DNA of 12,058 nucleotides, from contig JAIRMK010000080.1 in the NCBI GenBank assembly GCA_031258755.1, positions 1 through 12,058 of the forward strand. The letters run 5' to 3'. The notes beneath the pieces were generated by a model. It saw only the letters and a program-made list of their open reading frames with translations. It did no database searches and had not been told where the DNA came from. This DNA is from Prevotellaceae bacterium. GTDB lineage: Bacteria; Bacteroidota; Bacteroidia; Bacteroidales; UBA932. Shown here in pieces: positions 5,485 to 12,058 of the stretch (the stretch's first letter is position 1; the number at the start of each line of letters is the position of its first letter). Made by a program: the position numbers and the translations under genes.

Positions 5485-6683
5485 ACCGTTTCAAAAATTT
5501 TCACCCAGTTCACTTCAAAATGCGCCGGTAATTTGGAAGCGCGGACTTTTCCCACAATCCCCGATGTAATGTTGAGATACAGCGGCAAATCAATAGTATT
5601 GGGTTTTTGTGCGACTTTTTTACCGTTAATCCGCCAAGTGATATAGTTCTCGTCCCATTCGAGTTGGATAACGTAAAAACGATTAGGATTTAATTTGATG
5701 TGGCGACAAATCTTGTCGTCATACTCATCCTGGTAAATGCCTGTTTCATATTTGTTGTTACAAAAGTTAAACACGCTGATGGCCGGTGTTTTTTTGCCGC
5801 AGTTGAGCCAGCAGGCATGATAGATGTTGGTCACGGCGGGAACGCGCAGTTTAATTTCAATTTTTCCCTGTTTGGGTTTTGTTTGAAAATGGCCGGCGGT
5901 ATTGATAATTCCCGTACTGTAGTTAAAACGACTGGGGAGAAAACCGTACTTTTCGTCCCAGGCCAATCCTGTGTTGGCCGCTTCTTTGGTGACGATATTC
6001 AGCACGCCGCCCTGCAGAAGGATATTTTGCTCATCGAGGCCATGCTCTTCCATATTTTGCACATAGCTTTCCGACAGTTGGCAGGTGCTCCAAAAGGGCT
6101 TGACGTTCCAGTGGGGCGCTAATTTCTCCTCATGGAAATTATCTTCAAAAACTATTTTCCAGCGTTCCAGTTCCCGGAATACGGCGGCATATTTTTTATG
6201 CAGGCGGAAATATTGTTTTACCATGGCAGAACGCTTGCGTTGCCGGTACTCCTGCCGGCATTTGTAAGGGTCGCTCTGCTTGTGTTTTTTCCTGTTTTTG
6301 AGGTACACCACCCGCTGTTTGAAAGCCGATGAACGCACTTCGTCATACAGGCTGATAAATTCGTTCAGTACAGGTGTGTTATTGTCTTCGCCTTTTTTAA
6401 TATAGGCTTTGACCTCTTTGTGTTTTTTCAGCTCCCGGTAGCGCTTCTCCATGAGATGTTCCTTGCTGTTCCGGTAGGTGAGCCGTTTAATCTGTTCGAG
6501 GTCTGTGGTGTATTCCGGCGATTCCACGTAGGTTTTCAGCGACATGTACCGTTTGAAATCTTCAGACGATTGAATGTCGTGAAAACGCGCGTGCAGTTGA
6601 TCCACAGTAAACCGTTTGTGTTCATACCGGCGGGTTGAAGGTAAAAATCCCGCTCCTGAGAGAAAAGAGTAAAAATTAAACAT
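5481..6683 (-). CDS. Helical-repeat protein with a catalytically dead GH16-like domain
   Basis: I chose the ATG at 6683 (400 residues), 4 nt after the rprY stop; a TTG at 6695 would add four residues and overlap rprY. Numbering below is from that TTG frame. No signal peptide is evident. Residues 25-180 are very rich in Lys, Arg and Tyr and predicted helical, with an internal duplication (about 47-101 and 110-166) of the pattern F..(Y/F)..L....V.S..(Y/F)..., then S.......(R/E)Y.......VK.Y. Residues 181-404 look like a GH16/laminarinase jelly roll: W.V.F.DNF, G.IEIKLRVP, HACWLNCG, LEWDENYITWRINGKKV, and a C-terminal FEVNWVKIFE. At the active-site strand, where GH16 enzymes have E-x-D-x-x-E, this protein reads P-A-I-S-V-F-N (304-310): all three acids are absent. 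A role in binding glycan or another ligand, rather than hydrolysis, is inferred. Confidence 0.75.
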   Translation of the reverse strand: MFNFYSFLSGAGFLPSTRRYEHKRFTVDQLHARFHDIQSSEDFKRYMSLKTYVESPEYTTDLEQIKRLTYRNSKEHLMEKRYRELKKHKEVKAYIKKGEDNNTPVLNEFISLYDEVRSSAFKQRVVYLKNRKKHKQSDPYKCRQEYRQRKRSAMVKQYFRLHKKYAAVFRELERWKIVFEDNFHEEKLAPHWNVKPFWSTCQLSESYVQNMEEHGLDEQNILLQGGVLNIVTKEAANTGLAWDEKYGFLPSRFNYSTGIINTAGHFQTKPKQGKIEIKLRVPAVTNIYHACWLNCGKKTPAISVFNFCNNKYETGIYQDEYDDKICRHIKLNPNRFYVIQLEWDENYITWRINGKKVAQKPNTIDLPLYLNITSGIVGKVRASKLPAHFEVNWVKIFETV

Positions 6684-6687
6684 AAAA

Positions 6688-7380
6688 TTAAGCAATCAGT
6701 TTAAATCCTTTGCCACGGATATTTATAATTTGAATAGCAGGGTCTCCACAAAAATATTTACGCAGTTTTGTAATATATACGTCCATGCTGCGGGCGTTGA
6801 AATAACTGTCGTCATTCCAAATAGAAAAGAGGGCGGAATTACGGTCGAGCACCTGGTTGCGGTTCAGGCACAACAGGCGCAGGAGGTCGGCCTCTTTCGA
6901 AGTGAGTTTTATTTCTTCATTATCGATAACCAGCGTTTGTTTGGTGTAACAAAAAGTGTAGTTATTCAACTCAAACGTATCCTGATTAAGGTCGGGTTGT
7001 ACGTTGCGGGTACGGCGCATCACCGCGTCAATCCGCATTTGCAGTTCTTCAATACTGAACGGCTTGGTCATATAATCGTCGGCGCCGGAGGAAAATCCTT
7101 CGAGTACGTTTTCTTTCATAGCCTTTGCCGTGAGAAATATGATCGGAATGGAAGCGTCGATTTGCCGTATTTCGTGCGCCAGCGTAAATCCGTCTTTTTT
7201 GGGCATCATAACATCCAGAATACAGAGGTCATACTTCTTGTTACAAAAACCCCTGAAAGCTTTTTCCCCGTCAGGGTATAAATCTGTTTGGTACCCGCGG
7301 GCATTCAAATAATCACAGAGTAAAGAGCCCATGTTCTCTTCATCTTCCGCCAATAAAATAGTTGTTTTTTTGGTCTCCAT
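6688..7380 (-). CDS. rprY: RprY-like response regulator, OmpR/PhoB family
   Basis: This 230-residue DNA-binding response regulator has a receiver domain at about 6-122 with acidic pocket Glu12/Asp13, phospho-acceptor Asp56 (ILDVMMPKKDGF), Thr84 and Lys106 (KPFS). A winged-helix domain at about 135-229 includes the segment SYFNARSMDVYITKLRKYF, which precedes the usual IRGKGFKL ending. Overall wording (DVMMPKKDGFTLA-EIRQ, ADDY-TKPFS-EEL, ARSMDVYITKLRK) closely resembles RprY of Bacteroides as I remember it. The gene follows the kinase by 19 nt and precedes the pseudo-GH16 gene by 4 nt, so the three are almost certainly one transcript. Targets are not visible in this window; auto-regulation is possible. 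Confidence 0.92.
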   Translation of the reverse strand: METKKTTILLAEDEENMGSLLCDYLNARGYQTDLYPDGEKAFRGFCNKKYDLCILDVMMPKKDGFTLAHEIRQIDASIPIIFLTAKAMKENVLEGFSSGADDYMTKPFSIEELQMRIDAVMRRTRNVQPDLNQDTFELNNYTFCYTKQTLVIDNEEIKLTSKEADLLRLLCLNRNQVLDRNSALFSIWNDDSYFNARSMDVYITKLRKYFCGDPAIQIINIRGKGFKLIA

Positions 7381-7399
7381 AAAGTTTCGATTTAATCGT

Positions 7400-8797
7400 T
7401 TATTTTTTTCTCATAACAGGTAAAATTACCGTAAAAGTGCTTCCTTTGCCTAATTCACTGCTCACCTCTATTGTCCCATGAAGCATTTCCGCGATTTTTT
7501 TTGCATAACTTAGTCCCAACCCAAATCCTTTTACGGCATGAACATTGCCGGTTGGCACACGATAAAATTTGTCAAATACCTTCTTTAAGTTTTCATGGCT
7601 GATACCTCCTCCATTATCTTTTATTTCAATTTGTATATAATTATCATTTACATTCTTGGCTGTTATTTTTATATAAGGATCTTGTTTATTCTGATACTTG
7701 ATAGCATTGTCGAGTAAATTGGTAAATACGTTGGTAAGGTGTAACTCATCGGCCCAAACGGTAATATTTTTCAGCGGGTCAAGTTCGGTCTGCAACGTTA
7801 TTTTTTTCTTTTCTATTTGTATAGTAAAATGCTGAATTACATTTATTAACAGTAATAAAAGATCGGTTTCTTTGCAATTTAAGCGTAAATTTCCACGTTC
7901 AAAGATAGCAATTTGCAGCACTTGTTCAACTAAAAACTGCAATCTTTTACTTTCGACAAGTATCGTATTGGATAAATAAGGTATTTTTTGCTCCTTGTTG
8001 GAAATATTCGGGTCATACAACATTTGTGCGGCAAGCGAAATGGTTGTAATCGGCGTTTTAAGCTCGTGGGTAATATTGTTTACAAAGTCGTTTTTCATTT
8101 CGGAGAAACGCTTTTGCCTGAAAATGATGAGCAGGTTTCCAGCAAATGTAACCGTGATAATCAAGGAAAGCAGGATGGACACAATGATGAGTAACCGCGT
8201 TTTTTGGAGAATAAAACTGGATTTATAGGGGATATATACATTCAAGAAATAGCGTGTGGCATATTCCGGATCCTTGGGGAAGAGCATGATAATGTAAGTG
8301 TACTCGGGCTCCATCTCCTGAAATCCCTCGGTGCGGAACAGAAGTTCTCCCAATTGGTCGGTTACGCCGAATTCGTAAGGAATATCAATACCTTCCTTTT
8401 CAAATTCTTTTTCGAGCAACGATTGTATTTTATTTAATGATACCCGTTCTCCTATGGGAAGATTAGAGTTGAGAATACGTGTAAGAATACCTTGCAGGAA
8501 AGATTCCCGGGCAAGGGCCGTATTCATTTTCCATTCTTCGATGAATTGTGAATTTTCTTTCAGGGTAGAGAGCAGCTCATCGGCTTGGTTCCGTTGCGCC
8601 CCCTGAACGATATAAGAGTAGGCTTCTTCTTCCTCAATGTCGGCAATAACATTAGCGAGGATGGTATTTATTCTTTTTGCAAAACTCCCCTCCTCAGCTT
8701 GCTTAACGGAGACAATCCACGTAAATTGCACATAAATCAGCGATAAAGTACATACAGCTATCGCACCCGCCAGCGCCCATATTAACCGTTTATTCAT
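7400..8797 (-). CDS. rprX: RprX-like membrane sensor histidine kinase
   Basis: The 465-residue kinase has a transmembrane helix at about 6-28, a periplasmic sensor of roughly 170 residues (about 30-200, with no recognised domain), and a second transmembrane helix at about 202-226. There is little room for a HAMP domain before the H-box FVNNITHELKTPI (238-250, phospho-acceptor His244). The N-box is NVFTNLLDNAIKY (356-368), the G1 box DNGGGIS (394-400), the F-box near FDKFYR (408-413) and the G2 box GFGLGLS (424-430). All catalytic motifs are intact. It is paired with the regulator gene 19 nt downstream. A promoter-like element lies just upstream, so the pair is probably transcribed separately from fabF, with some read-through possible. 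Confidence 0.92.
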   Translation of the reverse strand: MNKRLIWALAGAIAVCTLSLIYVQFTWIVSVKQAEEGSFAKRINTILANVIADIEEEEAYSYIVQGAQRNQADELLSTLKENSQFIEEWKMNTALARESFLQGILTRILNSNLPIGERVSLNKIQSLLEKEFEKEGIDIPYEFGVTDQLGELLFRTEGFQEMEPEYTYIIMLFPKDPEYATRYFLNVYIPYKSSFILQKTRLLIIVSILLSLIITVTFAGNLLIIFRQKRFSEMKNDFVNNITHELKTPITTISLAAQMLYDPNISNKEQKIPYLSNTILVESKRLQFLVEQVLQIAIFERGNLRLNCKETDLLLLLINVIQHFTIQIEKKKITLQTELDPLKNITVWADELHLTNVFTNLLDNAIKYQNKQDPYIKITAKNVNDNYIQIEIKDNGGGISHENLKKVFDKFYRVPTGNVHAVKGFGLGLSYAKKIAEMLHGTIEVSSELGKGSTFTVILPVMRKK

Positions 8798-8828
8798 GCG
8801 TTAGCAGTTAATCCTACCTTTGGCAAAA

Positions 8829-8860
8829 CAAAGATACTAAAATTTAGCAAAAGCCACTAA
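8829..8860 (-). promoter_or_regulatory. Candidate Bacteroidota-type promoter for rprX operon
   Basis: On the minus strand a perfect -7 element TATCTTTG (8836-8829) is preceded by a 20-nt spacer and TTAG (8860-8857), one mismatch from the -33 consensus TTTG. The expected transcript start is about 20 nt upstream of the rprX ATG. The -33 element overlaps the fabF stop codon, which fits a transcription unit starting immediately after fabF. Confidence 0.5.
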
Positions 8861-10116
8861 TTTGTTTTTATTTTTTTTAGGAGAATGGAAGAATTGTGAC
8901 CTCCAAATCCAAAAGTATTGCTTAATGCTATGCTGACCTCGCGTTTTTGCGCTTTGTTAAGCGTGAGGTTCAGTTTGTAGTCAATTTCGGGGTCTTCGTG
9001 TTCGAAATTGATGGTAGGCGGTATGATACCGCGTTCCATAGCACAGATGCATGCTATCGCTTCCACCGCTCCGGCAGCGCCGAGCAGGTGGCCGGTCATG
9101 GATTTGGTAGAACTGATGTTCAATTTGTAGGCGTGCTCGCCAAAAACGGATTTGATGGCCTTGAGTTCAGCAATATCACCTATGGGCGTAGAAGTTCCGT
9201 GTAGATTTACGTAATCTACTTCTTCGGGTTTCACGCCGGCTTCTTCCAGCGCTTGGCGCATGACATTGGTGGCGCCTATTCCCTCAGGATGTGGCGCTGT
9301 GATGTGGTAGGCGTCGGCTGTGAGGCCGGTGCCCAGCACTTCGGCATAAATTTTTGCACCACGGGCAACGGCATGTTCATATTCTTCAAGCATAAGGCCG
9401 GCGCCGCCTTCGCCCATTACGAACCCGTCGCGCGTTTTATCGAACGGCCGCGACGCCGTGAGCGCCTGCTCGTTATTTGTTGAAAGGGCTTGCGCCGCGT
9501 TAAATCCGCCAATGCTGGGCTCGCAAATTCCGGCTTCGGAGCCGCCGGTCACAATAAGGTCGGCTTTTCCGAGTCGGATGAGGTTAAAAGCGTCGCACAT
9601 GGCGTTGGTCGACGATGCGCAGGCCGATACGGTGGCGTAATTAGGGCCACGAAAACCGTATTTCATGGAAATTTGCCCGGCTGCGATGTCGGCAATCATT
9701 TTAGGAACAAGGAAAGGACTAAAACGCGGAATGTAGCCGCCTTCTACGTAATTTTTCACTTCCTGTGTAAGGGTATCGATGCCACCGATGCCCGACGCCC
9801 AAATTACGCCGATGCGGTCGAGATTTTCTTTTTCCAGATCAATCCCACTGTTTTTCACCACCTGATCGGCAGCGACCATGGCAAATTGTGCATAACGGTC
9901 GAGTTTACGCGCTTCTTTGCGGTCGATGCCGAATTGGGTAGGATCAAAATTTTTTACTTCACAAGCGAATTTTGTTTTAAAATGCGTGACGTCAAAAAGG
10001 GTAATGGGGCCTGCACCGCTCGTGCCGTTTTCCAAATTGTTGAAATACTCTTCAATGGTGTACCCGAGCGGGTTAATGGTTCCTAAACCGGTTATTACTA
10101 CGCGCTTTAATTGCAT
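8857..10116 (-). CDS. fabF: 3-oxoacyl-[acyl-carrier-protein] synthase II (KAS II)
   Basis: The 419-residue condensing enzyme joins malonyl-ACP to a growing acyl-ACP with loss of CO2 in fatty-acid elongation. The full Cys-His-His set is present: Cys166 in TVSACASSTNAM, His306 in NLHGTSTPIGD, and His343 in TKSMTGHLLGAAGA with Lys338. The C-terminal gate loop is FGFGGHNSS (402-410), and length is normal for the family. The gene begins 40 nt after acpP on the same strand, the common acpP-fabF pair. In many Bacteroidales rnc follows fabF; here rprX follows instead. The enzyme is cytoplasmic. Confidence 0.97.
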   Translation of the reverse strand: MQLKRVVITGLGTINPLGYTIEEYFNNLENGTSGAGPITLFDVTHFKTKFACEVKNFDPTQFGIDRKEARKLDRYAQFAMVAADQVVKNSGIDLEKENLDRIGVIWASGIGGIDTLTQEVKNYVEGGYIPRFSPFLVPKMIADIAAGQISMKYGFRGPNYATVSACASSTNAMCDAFNLIRLGKADLIVTGGSEAGICEPSIGGFNAAQALSTNNEQALTASRPFDKTRDGFVMGEGGAGLMLEEYEHAVARGAKIYAEVLGTGLTADAYHITAPHPEGIGATNVMRQALEEAGVKPEEVDYVNLHGTSTPIGDIAELKAIKSVFGEHAYKLNISSTKSMTGHLLGAAGAVEAIACICAMERGIIPPTINFEHEDPEIDYKLNLTLNKAQKREVSIALSNTFGFGGHNSSILLKKIKTN

Positions 10117-10156
10117 GATGTATAAAATTAAGTACGAATTCGCCAGTAAAGTTTAA

Positions 10157-10393
10157 TTACTTTGCGTGTTGTTCAATGTAAGAAATTACATCTCCAACGG
10201 TAACGATTTTTTCGGTATCACCATCGGGAATCGAGATACCGAATTCTTTTTCAAATTCCATAATCAATTCTACGGTATCCAACGAATCGGCGCCAAGGTC
10301 GTTAGTGAAACTGGCCGTGGGAGTGATTTCATTTTCGTCCACGCCTAATTTGTCAACGATGATGGCTTTTACTTTCGATGCTACGTCTGCCAT
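10157..10393 (-). CDS. acpP: Acyl carrier protein
   Basis: This 78-residue acidic protein carries fatty-acyl intermediates on 4'-phosphopantetheine. The attachment site is Ser37 in the motif G-A-D-S-L-D (34-39). The recognition helix VELIMEFEKEFGISIPD (41-57) and the C-terminal helix VGDVISYIEQH are typical. Start and length match the family exactly. It is the first gene of the acpP-fabF unit and diverges from pyrH across 150 bp of A/T-rich DNA that must hold both promoters. I found no confident -33/-7 pair for acpP itself. Confidence 0.97.
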   Translation of the reverse strand: MADVASKVKAIIVDKLGVDENEITPTASFTNDLGADSLDTVELIMEFEKEFGISIPDGDTEKIVTVGDVISYIEQHAK

Positions 10394-10491
10394 AATAAAA
10401 TGTTTTAAATTAATATTAAATTGTTTTTTTAATTAAAATTTCACAAAATAGACTGCAAAGGAAATACTTTTCTTTAAAATATGAAAATTTT

Positions 10492-10523
10492 TTTGCAAAA
10501 TCCGATTTTTTCTTCTAATTTCG
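10492..10523 (+). promoter_or_regulatory. Candidate Bacteroidota-type promoter for pyrH
   Basis: A -33 element TTTG (10492-10495) is followed by a 20-nt spacer and the -7 element TAATTTCG (10516-10523), one mismatch from TAnnTTTG. The predicted transcript start falls near 10530, about 14 nt before ATG 10544. If this is right, the longer frame opening at 10481 starts upstream of the promoter and cannot be the translated start. Confidence 0.55.
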
Positions 10524-10543
10524 CTTTGTTAAAAAATATATAT

Positions 10544-11254
10544 ATGGCACTTACTCCCAAAAGAATACTGTTAAAACTCAGCGGAGAGAGTTTAATGAAC
10601 ACCGACGGATATGGCATTAATCCGGCAATTTTATCGCAATATGCTGTAGATATTAGACATGCTGTGGACGAGGGCGCTCAAGTGGGCGTAGTCATTGGCG
10701 GTGGGAATATTTTCCGTGGCTTGTCGGGTGTAAATAAAGGATTTGACAGGGTGAAAGGCGATCAAATGGGCATGTTGGCCACGGTGATTAATAGTTTGGC
10801 CTTGCAGAGCGCATTGTTGGCCGTGAACGTGAAGGCGGTGGTGTTCACTTCGATAACCATAGAATCGGTAGGCGAACGTTTTTCAAAAGACGTTGCATTG
10901 CAATACTTGCAGCATGGCGTAGTGTGTATTTTTTCGGGTGGCACGGGAAATCCGTTTTTTACCACCGATACGGCGGCCGCGCTGCGGGCGGCCGAGATAG
11001 AAGCCCATGTATTATTAAAAGGTACGCGGGTTGACGGCGTATATAATGCCGACCCTGAAAAAGATCCCAAAGCCGTGAAGTATGAGCGTTTAACGTTTGA
11101 AGAAGCTTACGGCAAAAATTTAAAAATTATGGACCTTACCGCGTTCACCCTGTGTAAGGAAAATAATATCCCGATCATCGTATTCGACATGAACGGCGCC
11201 GGCAATCTGAAGCGGATCGTGCAAGGCGAACAGGTAGGGACAATAATAGGTTAA
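10544..11254 (+). CDS. pyrH: UMP kinase (uridylate kinase)
   Basis: PyrH phosphorylates UMP to UDP with ATP in pyrimidine nucleotide synthesis. It is a cytoplasmic hexamer of the amino-acid-kinase fold, unrelated to eukaryotic UMP/CMP kinases. From ATG 10544 the product has 236 residues, normal for the family, and begins M-A-L-T-P-K-R-I-L-L-K-L-S-G-E-S. Motifs are KLSGES (11-16), GGGN (52-55), GDQMG (72-76), GTGNPFFTTDTAA (133-145) and KGTRVDGVYNADP (159-171). An upstream ATG at 10481 would add 21 Phe/Asn-rich residues outside the family pattern and across the candidate promoter, so I rejected it. frr follows after 24 nt, a common bacterial pairing. Confidence 0.96.
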   Translation: MALTPKRILLKLSGESLMNTDGYGINPAILSQYAVDIRHAVDEGAQVGVVIGGGNIFRGLSGVNKGFDRVKGDQMGMLATVINSLALQSALLAVNVKAVVFTSITIESVGERFSKDVALQYLQHGVVCIFSGGTGNPFFTTDTAAALRAAEIEAHVLLKGTRVDGVYNADPEKDPKAVKYERLTFEEAYGKNLKIMDLTAFTLCKENNIPIIVFDMNGAGNLKRIVQGEQVGTIIG

Positions 11255-11278
11255 ATCAGTACTAAATAAATTTATATT

Positions 11279-11845
11279 ATGGATATTTCAAAAGCAAAAG
11301 AAGTACAGGATACCACCAGGGGAAAAATGCAAAAAGCCTTGGAACATCTGGAAGCGGCCATGCTTACCGTGCGTGCCGGGAAAGCCAATCCGGCTATTTT
11401 CAATACGGTGATGGTTGATTATTACGGCGCACCCACGCCATTGCCGCAGGTTTCGAGTATCACATCGCCTGATGCGAAAACCATCCTTATCCAGCCGTGG
11501 GACAAGAATATGATTGCGCCCATTGAAAAGGCCATTATGGCGGCTAACCTTGGGTTTACGCCGCAGAACAATGGGGAGCATGTGCGTATCAATGTGCCGC
11601 CGCTGACGGAAGAACGGCGTAAAGAGTTGGTAAAACAGGTGCGGACCGAAGGTGAAACGGCGCGTATCAGCATCCGCAATGCCCGTCACGATGGCATCGA
11701 TTTGGTGAAGAGATACCAGAAAGACGGCCTGCCGGAAGATGTGGCGAAGGACACGGAAGGCGAAATACAAAAATTGACCGACCAGTTTAACAAAAAAGCA
11801 GAGGAGGTACTGGAGCGGAAGGAAAAAGAAATTATGACGGTGTAA
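11279..11845 (+). CDS. frr: Ribosome recycling factor
   Basis: RRF works with EF-G to split post-termination ribosomes so they can start a new round. The 188-residue product covers the whole family: long helix I (5-30), the VRAGKANPAIFNTVMVDYYGAPTPLPQVSSI segment (31-61) leading into the beta domain, NVPPLTEERRKELVKQ (105-120), the arginine-bearing SIRNARHD (131-138) and a C-terminal charged helix (about 155-186). It follows pyrH by 24 nt in the same direction and is followed by a hairpin terminator, so pyrH-frr is a two-gene operon as far as this window shows. Confidence 0.97.
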   Translation: MDISKAKEVQDTTRGKMQKALEHLEAAMLTVRAGKANPAIFNTVMVDYYGAPTPLPQVSSITSPDAKTILIQPWDKNMIAPIEKAIMAANLGFTPQNNGEHVRINVPPLTEERRKELVKQVRTEGETARISIRNARHDGIDLVKRYQKDGLPEDVAKDTEGEIQKLTDQFNKKAEEVLERKEKEIMTV

Positions 11846-11848
11846 ACT

Positions 11849-11876
11849 TAGTGAAGAACTAAAAACTAAGAGTTAA
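11849..11876. repeat. 7-bp tandem repeat, locus C
   Basis: Heptads TAGTGAA, GAACTAA, AAACTAA, GAGTTAA follow within four bases of the frr stop codon. The 12-mer AACTAAGAGTTA (11864-11875) is identical to 1320-1331 in locus A. It lies between frr and its terminator. Confidence 0.7.
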
Positions 11877-11880
11877 GATA

Positions 11881-11917
11881 AAAAGCGACCATTCAAGTTT
11901 GAACAGTCGCTCTTTTG
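11881..11917 (+). terminator. Intrinsic terminator after frr
   Basis: The stem GCGAC (11885-11889) pairs with GTCGC (11906-11910), and an inner stem TTCA/TGAA (11892-11895, 11900-11903) caps it. The T-rich tail TCTTTTGTTT follows (11911-11920). An A-rich stretch precedes the stem, so the element could also stop transcription arriving from the right on the minus strand. Confidence 0.8.
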
Positions 11918-11920
11918 TTT

Positions 11921-12058
11921 CAGTTCTGCAAGATTGCCTTATCGTAAGAAAGACACAGGATTTGCAGGAGAAACGTTTTTATAATCCGATTTATTTATTG
12001 TTGTTGTTTACAGATGTTAGACTATTAGATTATAGATATTAGACATTTTTTTTCTCCG
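11921..12058. other. Intergenic right edge with 7-bp repeats (locus D)
   Basis: No gene is seen in these 138 bases. From 12013 to 12048 a degenerate run reads GATGTTA, GACTATTA (8 bases), GATTATA, GATATTA, GACATTT. It resembles loci A-C in period and in starting each unit with G. A T-rich run follows to the window edge. Confidence 0.5.

Noticed and set aside
6684..6695. TTG start for the pseudo-GH16 gene
   Set aside because: An ATG at 6683 is available 4 nt after the rprY stop; the TTG would overlap rprY and adds only four residues.
6730..7281. 183-codon plus-strand open frame opposite rprY
   Set aside because: Antisense shadow of a complete response regulator; no domain is seen.
9490..10086. 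198-codon plus-strand open frame opposite fabF
   Set aside because: It is fully antisense to a clear fabF with intact catalytic residues; its translation has no recognisable domain.
10481..10543. N-terminal extension of pyrH from the upstream ATG
   Set aside because: It lies across a -33/-7 promoter match and adds 21 residues that PyrH proteins lack.

Overview
The window looks like a chromosomal segment of a Bacteroidota bacterium, most likely order Bacteroidales; the genus cannot be told from the sequence. The evidence is a RprX/RprY-type two-component pair, promoter-like elements of the Bacteroidota -33/-7 type (TTTG and TAnnTTTG), A/T-rich gene leaders without Shine-Dalgarno motifs, Bacteroidota-like acpP, fabF, pyrH and frr genes, and a lipoprotein with an acid-rich N-terminus.

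Layout. Positions 1-251 are non-coding and start with an array of small hairpins. A cysteine-rich lipoprotein of unknown function follows on the minus strand (252-815). Positions 816-1685 hold no convincing gene: an unexplained GC-richer block, a run of 7-bp repeats, and a second hairpin array with a tandem duplication that runs up to the 3' end of the next gene. From 8797 down to 1686 six minus-strand genes are closely packed: sensor kinase rprX, response regulator rprY, a cytoplasmic-looking protein joining helical repeats to a GH16-like domain that has lost its catalytic acids, an MTA/SAH/adenosine-type deaminase, a purine nucleoside phosphorylase and a secreted S41 peptidase. Upstream of them, also on the minus strand, are fabF and acpP. 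pyrH and frr diverge on the plus strand, followed by a terminator and more 7-bp repeats at the right edge.

How the genes fit together. acpP and fabF supply fatty-acid elongation. pyrH and frr supply UTP/CTP precursors and ribosome recycling. The deaminase and the phosphorylase make a plausible two-step purine-nucleoside salvage route: deamination to a 6-oxopurine nucleoside, then phosphorolysis. The pseudo-GH16 protein is joined to rprY by a 4-nt gap and to the deaminase by an ATGA overlap, so it is probably co-expressed with the envelope-sensing pair.

The least conventional content is (i) two arrays of variable-stem hairpins with a constant 3-nt loop and constant linkers, showing paired stem changes between tandem copies; (ii) 7-bp tandem repeats at four separate gene-end or intergenic sites, one reaching into a coding sequence; and (iii) the pseudo-GH16/helical-repeat fusion. 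No phage, insertion sequence, CRISPR array, tRNA or rRNA was recognised.
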